Program-made: the position numbers and the translations under genes | NCBI GenBank assembly: GCA_003152595.1 | Contig: PMAM01000143.1 | Location: forward strand, 14,509 to 46,893 | DNA: 32,385 nt | Reading direction: 5' to 3' | Origin: Acidobacterium sp. | GTDB lineage: Bacteria; Acidobacteriota; Terriglobia; Terriglobales; Acidobacteriaceae | The notes under the pieces: generated by a model | What the model was told of the DNA's origin: nothing | The model's database searches: none | The model's input: only the letters and a program-made list of their open reading frames with translations | In this document: piece by piece, positions 26,890 through 32,385 of the stretch | Layout: every line of letters begins with the position of its first letter | Numbering within the stretch: the first letter of the stretch is position 1

Positions 26890-29800
26890 AGAAGCTCGCA
26901 CGCAAATGGAACTGCAGATAGCGTGCGGGCAACTGATTCTGGGAGTGCCCGAAAGCACTGGCAGAGCTATTAAGATCGGCATTGACGCCTGTGAGGTTAA
27001 CTCGATTGAACAGGTTGGTGACCTCACCGCGAGCCTCGATCCTCATCTTCTCACTGAAGAACCAGGGCACGTCGAAGAACTTCTCAAAGGTGAAATCGAG
27101 ATTGTTATAACCGGGCCCGTCGTAAGTGCCACGCCCCAGGTTTCCCTCCTGTCCCAGAGAAGGGGCCGGGAAGGCGGAAGCTCCCGCCGAACCGAAGATC
27201 CCCTGCAGGAACTTCTTGTTGCTCACACCGCTCAGACGCCGTCCAAAGCTCGGGGCGTTGGGGATGTCATAGTTAGTCCCGTCGGCGTTGTAGTCCCCAC
27301 CCGTGTTGCCGACGACGTTGCCACCCGCATCGAAGACCGGGGCAAAGGGCGCACTCGTCGTTACGGTAAAAGGCAGGCCCGACGCCATGACCCAGACACC
27401 GCTGAACTGCCAGCCACCGAGAGTGTTGCGTTCGAACGCGTTCCCATAGTGGTTCGGCACAATCCAGTCACCATCCGCGGTGACCTGCTGATGGATACTG
27501 AAGTCTGCGCGGCCGCGCTGATACTTCAGATTCTGCCAGTCGACCACGCCCGTAGTGGTTGTGATGGCTCCCGCGTCAAGCGAGTCGGACTGGCTCACTT
27601 CGTCGAGTGTCTTGCCCAGGGTATAGATGCCGCGCAGGGCGAAGCCATGGGCAAGGCGGCGAGTCGCAACGGCAGAGCCATAGTTGCCCACGGAATTGCT
27701 GGTGGAACTGGCGTACTCGACAGATCCGAAATATGGACTTAGCCGCTCAAGAGTGCCCTTATTAACGATAAGGTCGCCGGCAAATCGGTTGATGCCATTG
27801 TCGTCTTCCACCGGCAAGTGATGGGCTTCAGTGCCGGAATAGTTCAGTTCGACTACGAGATCGCTTTGCACCTGTTGCTGTACGCTCAGCGTCCATGCTT
27901 CGATCTGGGTTAGCTTGAAATTCGTGCTATAGCCATTCACATTGGCGCGGCTGCCCGGGACCGCGCCGAAGGAGTTGAGCGTGATGTTGCTGGTGTCTAC
28001 GATCGGGCAGTTCTCGTTATAGCCGTTCGGAGCGGAACATAGCTGGAACGCAGGCATGGGCTGCCCGGATTTCACGTTGATCGATGGAGTGTAATAGTTC
28101 GGCAAATTCGCCGAGATGAGGTCGGTGATGTGCAGGTAGGGCGGCTGATCGGAGAACAATCCGGCGCCCGCGCGGACGGCCGTTTTCCCGTTCCCACGTA
28201 CATCCCAGGCAAAACCGAGCCGGGGGTTGAACGCCCAGAGATTGTGATCGAGCACATGCGTCGTACCGGTCAAAACCGCCTTGCCGTTGGCAACCTGGCT
28301 GTTGAGCGTCGATCCCGTGCCAAGAATGAAGTTCGTTTCGGTCGGGGTTTCGATGTCGAAGTAATTATTCATCTCGTCATAGCGAATGCCTGCGTTGAAG
28401 GTGAACCGAGGCTTCACTTTCCAGGCATCCTGCAGGTAGTACGCCTGGTAGAAGGCCCGATAGCGGCGGTCATAAGGACCTTCCTGGTGAGTGGTGAGGC
28501 TGACCGGCGTCGCATTTTCACTGGTGGCTTCGCTTTGGACGAAATCCAGAAGATTCTGGAAATTGTAGGTCGGGCGATCGAAGGCACTGCTCTGGTTGTC
28601 GATTTCGCGAATGTCGAACATTTCGGTGCCGAACTTAAGAGTGTGCGTCCTCAGGGTCGCGGTCATCACATCGTGCCACCCATAGGTGGACTGAATGAAG
28701 TTACCTGCACCCCAGTTCGAGAATCCGTTCAGAGAACTGACATTGATATAGGGAATTTCCTCCAGAGCTGTTGGCAGGTCAGCACCCTGGGGCCGAATCA
28801 GATCTGCGCCCGCCTCGTTCAGGAGAGTTGGTGTAAAAGTGTGGGTCCAGTTGAGGTTGACAAAGTCAGAGGAGTTCGCCTGGGGAATATTCAGCACCGG
28901 CCGGCCAATGTTGCTCAGGCCGGTATCGTAAGTGCGCATCGCGTCGACGTAGATGCGGTCGGACTTCGTCAGGTAGTCATCGACGCGGAAGCTCCATTGA
29001 TAACCGTTCTTGGGGGCGGTGAAACTGATATTCGAGGTACCGACAGCATTCAGACTGCCCGGGATGCCGGGGGGCGGAGCGTAATAGCCGGGTACGGAGG
29101 ATTCCAGCTGGCTAACTGTCAGAAAGCCGGACGACGGGAAGTTGAGAGGCGGCGCTTCAAGAAGAATCTGTGCTCCGAGACTGTTGGGCAGATTGGCTTT
29201 GGCCCAGGTGTCGAAGTCCTGGGTCTCGAATGTGCCCTGGTAAGACGTTGTTTGACCGGAACGAAGCACGTCGATGGCTCCGAACCAGAAGAGCTTGTTC
29301 TTAAGGGCTGGACCGCCAATGGTGGCGCCCACCTGATTCCGCGTGAAAGGCGAAACCAGGGTCTGAAACTCGGTGCGGGCGCTCAGCGAATTGTTGAGGA
29401 AGTAGTAGTCGAAGGTTCCGTGGATGTCATTGGTGCCGGAACGGGTGTAGACATCGACGATGGCGCCCCCGTTTCTTCCCTTCTGAGCGTCGAAGGAGTT
29501 GGTTTCGATATTGATCGACTGCACGATTTCCGGATTGGGAGAGATAGAACTGGCCCCGCCGCGGGACGGCGTGTTGGTAAAGGCACCGTCAATCATGTAG
29601 CCGTTTTCTTCCTGACGAAGGCCCGCGGCGTTGATGTTGATCGAGTACTCGTTGGTATAGTTGTCGCCGGCGGTGACAGCGGTGCCAGTCACGCCAGGGG
29701 TAATGGAGGCCAACGCATAGACGTTTTGACCCGGCAAGGGCACCTGTTCGACCGTGGCTTCGCCGATGACGGCTCCTGTGTCGGGAGTGGTAAGGTCCAC

Positions 29801-30181
29801 CGACTCGGCCGCGGCCGAAACAGTGACATTGGTGGACACGGCTCCAATCTTGAGGACCGGCGTAATTTCGCGAACCTCTCCGGCCTGGAGGTCGAGATCG
29901 GTCTGCCGCCAGGTTTCAAAACCATTGGCCTGGATCTGGACGGTGTAGTTGGAGGCGCCGATACTGTCGATGCGGAAGTAGCCGACCTGATTGGTGCTGG
30001 TGGTCTTGGTGACCCCGAGCCGCGTGTCGGTGACCGTGACCGTGGCGCCCGACACGACCGCGCCGCTGGAGTCGTGGGCTGTACCTTCAATGCCGCTGGA
30101 GTATTGAGCCAGAGCTGCTGCGCAGCTCACAACGGCGAAGACGAACAGCAGCGTCACTTTTTTCAGAGAAGCGTTTCTCAC
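26888..30181 (-). CDS. Oar-like TonB-dependent receptor with N-terminal carboxypeptidase-regulatory-like domain
   Basis: 1097 aa. Signal peptide, SSGIEGTAHDSSGAVVSGATVTVTDTRLGVTKTTSTNQVGYFRIDSIGASNYTVQIQANGFETW, plug-like VPLPGQNVYALASITPGV...MIDGAFTNTPSRGG, barrel, terminal YLQFHLRASF. Confidence 0.92.
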   Translation of the reverse strand: MRNASLKKVTLLFVFAVVSCAAALAQYSSGIEGTAHDSSGAVVSGATVTVTDTRLGVTKTTSTNQVGYFRIDSIGASNYTVQIQANGFETWRQTDLDLQAGEVREITPVLKIGAVSTNVTVSAAAESVDLTTPDTGAVIGEATVEQVPLPGQNVYALASITPGVTGTAVTAGDNYTNEYSININAAGLRQEENGYMIDGAFTNTPSRGGASSISPNPEIVQSINIETNSFDAQKGRNGGAIVDVYTRSGTNDIHGTFDYYFLNNSLSARTEFQTLVSPFTRNQVGATIGGPALKNKLFWFGAIDVLRSGQTTSYQGTFETQDFDTWAKANLPNSLGAQILLEAPPLNFPSSGFLTVSQLESSVPGYYAPPPGIPGSLNAVGTSNISFTAPKNGYQWSFRVDDYLTKSDRIYVDAMRTYDTGLSNIGRPVLNIPQANSSDFVNLNWTHTFTPTLLNEAGADLIRPQGADLPTALEEIPYINVSSLNGFSNWGAGNFIQSTYGWHDVMTATLRTHTLKFGTEMFDIREIDNQSSAFDRPTYNFQNLLDFVQSEATSENATPVSLTTHQEGPYDRRYRAFYQAYYLQDAWKVKPRFTFNAGIRYDEMNNYFDIETPTETNFILGTGSTLNSQVANGKAVLTGTTHVLDHNLWAFNPRLGFAWDVRGNGKTAVRAGAGLFSDQPPYLHITDLISANLPNYYTPSINVKSGQPMPAFQLCSAPNGYNENCPIVDTSNITLNSFGAVPGSRANVNGYSTNFKLTQIEAWTLSVQQQVQSDLVVELNYSGTEAHHLPVEDDNGINRFAGDLIVNKGTLERLSPYFGSVEYASSTSNSVGNYGSAVATRRLAHGFALRGIYTLGKTLDEVSQSDSLDAGAITTTTGVVDWQNLKYQRGRADFSIHQQVTADGDWIVPNHYGNAFERNTLGGWQFSGVWVMASGLPFTVTTSAPFAPVFDAGGNVVGNTGGDYNADGTNYDIPNAPSFGRRLSGVSNKKFLQGIFGSAGASAFPAPSLGQEGNLGRGTYDGPGYNNLDFTFEKFFDVPWFFSEKMRIEARGEVTNLFNRVNLTGVNADLNSSASAFGHSQNQLPARYLQFHLRASF

Positions 30182-30484
30182 TTGTTACCTCCCAAAAATG
30201 CGTGCTCTCCAGGCTTGCCGACGCGCCTTTTGCGTGAAAGCGGGCGGAGCCGGGGAAACGCTTACCATCCCAGGGCGCACGTCGAACTCCACCTTTGGAT
30301 GGAATTCCGGCCGCGCCCACCGTAGTGACCATGACCGGAACATGCAAGTATTGGACGGTTAAATACGGTACCGCCCGTGCTTCGTTCGCCGTCCGAGATG
30401 GACCGTAAGCCTTTAGAGATCAACAGAACCAGCCGATGATCTTTCCTCGACCGGCCCAGGAGTGCCAACCCCGTCTGGTTTTGC

Positions 30485-30490
30485 TATAGT
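30485..30490 (+). promoter_or_regulatory. Putative extended -10 element for the 30515 gene
   Basis: TGC-TATAGT ending 24 bp before ATG 30515, with GGAGG at 30498-30502. The candidate -35 (GTGCCA, 30462-30467) is weak. Confidence 0.4.
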
Positions 30491-30514
30491 TCCGAGCGGA
30501 GGCCGGGTGGCTTT

Positions 30515-31885
30515 ATGGCTGGTTCTGTTAAAGACCACGAACCTCTGGCTCCCAACCCCCATTCGGCCCCGGAATCCAGCGAGGCACAGGCGGTGATCCT
30601 CAGTGAGCTGGAGAAAATCCTGGCAAGCCCCCATTTTCGGGGCAGCAACCGCCGTAAGGAATTCCTTTCCTACGTCGTTCACCACAGCCTCGAAGGCCAA
30701 CATGAGCAGCTGAAAGAGCGGATCATCGGTGCCGAAGTTTTCCACCGCGATGCCGATTACGCCACCGGAGACGACCCGGTAGTCCGCGTGCAGGCGGGAG
30801 AAGTCCGCCGTCGGCTGGAGCAGTACTATTACAGCGCCCCGCCCGATCTTCCGGTCCGCATCGAGATTCCCATCGGCTCTTACTGTCCGACATTTCACTG
30901 GAGAGATTCCGCTTCGGCTGGAACGCCTCCGCAATTCGCTGCCCCCCACCCGCCGCACCCATCGGTCCATGAGCCGATCACTGATTCGGGTCCTGAACTC
31001 CATGTACCTCAGCCACAGGGGCCAACACCTGCTGCATCGACCAACAAATCGCCGTGGATCTTCGGCATCACGGGGCTGGTGCTGATCGCAGCCGCTGTTG
31101 CATTTTTCGCGTTCGAGCATGGCCACAAGCCCCCGGCAACGCCACTCGATGTCTTCTGGTCGCCGGCACTACAGTCCTCGCAGCCCGTTATCATTTGTCT
31201 GGCCAAGCCCGTCGTCTATCGTCCCAGCGACGAGATGTATGAGCGCTATGCCCGCACCCATCCCGGCAGTTTCCAAACCGAGGCCGAGCGCGATAACCAG
31301 GTCCTGCCGCTTCCCCCATCAGAAAGAATGACCTGGGGAGACATGCAGATTTATCCCGGCTACGGCGTGGCCAGCGGCGATGCATTCGCCGCAGTGCAAA
31401 TTTCGAATCTGCTCGTCCGCATGGGAAAGACCAGCCAGGTTCGCATTGGCAACAGCTACTCCTTTGAGGACCTGCGTACCTCTCCCGCGGTAGTCCTCGG
31501 CGCATTCAATAATCGATGGACCATGCAGCTGACCTCGAATCTGCATTTCGCCCTGGTCTACCACGTGGGCATTCAGGAGCAGGGTTCCAAAGGCCGTCTC
31601 TGGGAGTCGCAGTACGAGCCCGGCAAGGGATACTCGGCCGACTACGGCGTAATCACTCGCCTGCTCGACGCGAAAAGCGGGCAGTTCCTGGTCTCGGCCG
31701 CCGGTATCGGGTCGCCGGGTACGCAGGCTGCGGGCGAGCTGATTTCCAACCCGGCTTATCTCAATGAAGTTCTTCGCACCGCGCCACCGGACTGGAGCCG
31801 CAGGAACATGCAGGTTGTCGTCCAGACCAGCGTCATCGACTCCATTCCAGGACCGCCGCACGTGGTGGCCAGCTATTACTGGTAG
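30515..31885 (+). CDS. Membrane-anchored protein of unknown function: acidobacterial N-terminal module, one TM helix, extracytoplasmic domain
   Basis: ILSELEKILASPHFRGSNRRKEFLSYVVHHSLEGQHEQLKERIIGAEVFHRDADYATGDDPVVRVQAGEVRRRLEQYYYSAPPDLPVRIEIPIGSYCPTFHW, then TM IFGITGLVLIAAAVAFFAFEH, then a roughly 250-aa C-terminal domain. Confidence 0.8.
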   Translation: MAGSVKDHEPLAPNPHSAPESSEAQAVILSELEKILASPHFRGSNRRKEFLSYVVHHSLEGQHEQLKERIIGAEVFHRDADYATGDDPVVRVQAGEVRRRLEQYYYSAPPDLPVRIEIPIGSYCPTFHWRDSASAGTPPQFAAPHPPHPSVHEPITDSGPELHVPQPQGPTPAASTNKSPWIFGITGLVLIAAAVAFFAFEHGHKPPATPLDVFWSPALQSSQPVIICLAKPVVYRPSDEMYERYARTHPGSFQTEAERDNQVLPLPPSERMTWGDMQIYPGYGVASGDAFAAVQISNLLVRMGKTSQVRIGNSYSFEDLRTSPAVVLGAFNNRWTMQLTSNLHFALVYHVGIQEQGSKGRLWESQYEPGKGYSADYGVITRLLDAKSGQFLVSAAGIGSPGTQAAGELISNPAYLNEVLRTAPPDWSRRNMQVVVQTSVIDSIPGPPHVVASYYW

Positions 31886-31996
31886 CACCCGCAAACGGCC
31901 GACGCTCTGCCGCTCGCCGACCGATCCGCTTCGGCTCTCACAGATAGCGTTTCCCTGGCCGTCGGGAACGATTATGATGTGGGCTTGGTCTCCGTC

Positions 31997-32385
31997 ATGC
32001 GTACCGGCCGGCGTGGTTTTCTTCATCTCTCTTTGGCAACCATCGCGGCCACAATCGCCGGTCGCTCCGCGGCGCAGCGGCAGCAACTCGGCGGGATGGG
32101 TGGACGCGTAGCGGCGGCTCAGGCGAAACCCAAACAGTCCGGACGCCCCTTCGACGCGCACTTTGTGGATGTCTCGGCATCCGCCGGTCTCACCGCGCCG
32201 GTTGTTTATGGTGGCGTCGATCACAAGGAATTCATTATTGAGGCCAACGGTTGCGGCTGCGCTTTCCTCGACTATGACAACGACGGTTGGCTCGATATTT
32301 TTCTGCTGAGCGGAACCCGGCTCGAAGGCGCCCCTCCCGGCGCTACCAATCGCCTCTACAGGAACAATCGCGATGGCACCTTTAC
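31997..32385 (+). CDS. CRTAC1 / FG-GAP-VCBS repeat protein with Tat-like signal, 3' truncated by the window edge
   Basis: Manual translation: MRTGRRGFLHLSLATIAATIAG...FDAHFVDVSASAGLTAPVVYGGVDHKEFIIEANGCGCAFLDYDNDGWLDIFLLSGTRLEGAPPGATNRLYRNNRDGTF, open at 32385. Confidence 0.82.
   Translation, partial: MRTGRRGFLHLSLATIAATIAGRSAAQRQQLGGMGGRVAAAQAKPKQSGRPFDAHFVDVSASAGLTAPVVYGGVDHKEFIIEANGCGCAFLDYDNDGWLDIFLLSGTRLEGAPPGATNRLYRNNRDGTF

Noticed and set aside
28130-30325. 731-aa plus-strand ORF
   Set aside because: Entirely antisense to a convincing TonB-dependent receptor. The translation has no recognisable domain and is a typical shadow ORF in high-GC DNA.
30366-30373. CGGTACCG palindrome in the divergent intergenic region
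   Set aside because: Only 8 bp and not visibly repeated nearby; insufficient to call an operator.
1-32385. CRISPR arrays, rRNA genes, prophage or defence systems
   Set aside because: No regularly spaced repeats, rRNA-like sequence, structural phage genes or recognisable defence genes were seen; only the decayed integrase and IS630 scars are present.

Overview
High-GC bacterial chromosomal window, most consistent with Acidobacteria (Acidobacteriaceae). The basis is two Oar-like TonB-dependent receptors with N-terminal carboxypeptidase-regulatory domains, an acidobacterial-type PadR/ADOP permease pair, and an unnamed N-terminal module I recognise from acidobacterial membrane proteins. The left edge carries the 5' end of a bcsQ/yhjQ-type ATPase gene, which the ORF track does not list as a complete ORF. 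Next to it is a decayed patch with a broken GNAT acetyltransferase, tRNA-Lys(TTT), a scrambled tyrosine-recombinase remnant and an IS630-type transposase remnant. The rest is a carbohydrate-utilisation region. Block A holds an Oar-like receptor, an AgaS-type SIS isomerase/deaminase, a DeoR-type regulator, a GH36-like alpha-galactosidase with a PKD domain, an APC permease and a GH2 exo-glucosaminidase-like enzyme. A PadR/ADOP unit flanked by a decayed FtsX-type permease follows. Block B holds an Oar-like receptor, two GH31 enzymes and a GH63-like enzyme on one strand, with a divergent membrane-anchored protein of unknown function. A Tat-exported CRTAC1-like protein starts at the right edge. The most interesting items are the membrane-anchored putative regulator (30515-31885), the TTACGA(A) motif cluster upstream of agaS, the predicted amino-sugar glycan block, the micro-inverted integrase relic, and strong hairpins between the block B receptor gene and its GH31 genes. 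All functional calls come from reading translations and remembered family motifs; no searches were run.
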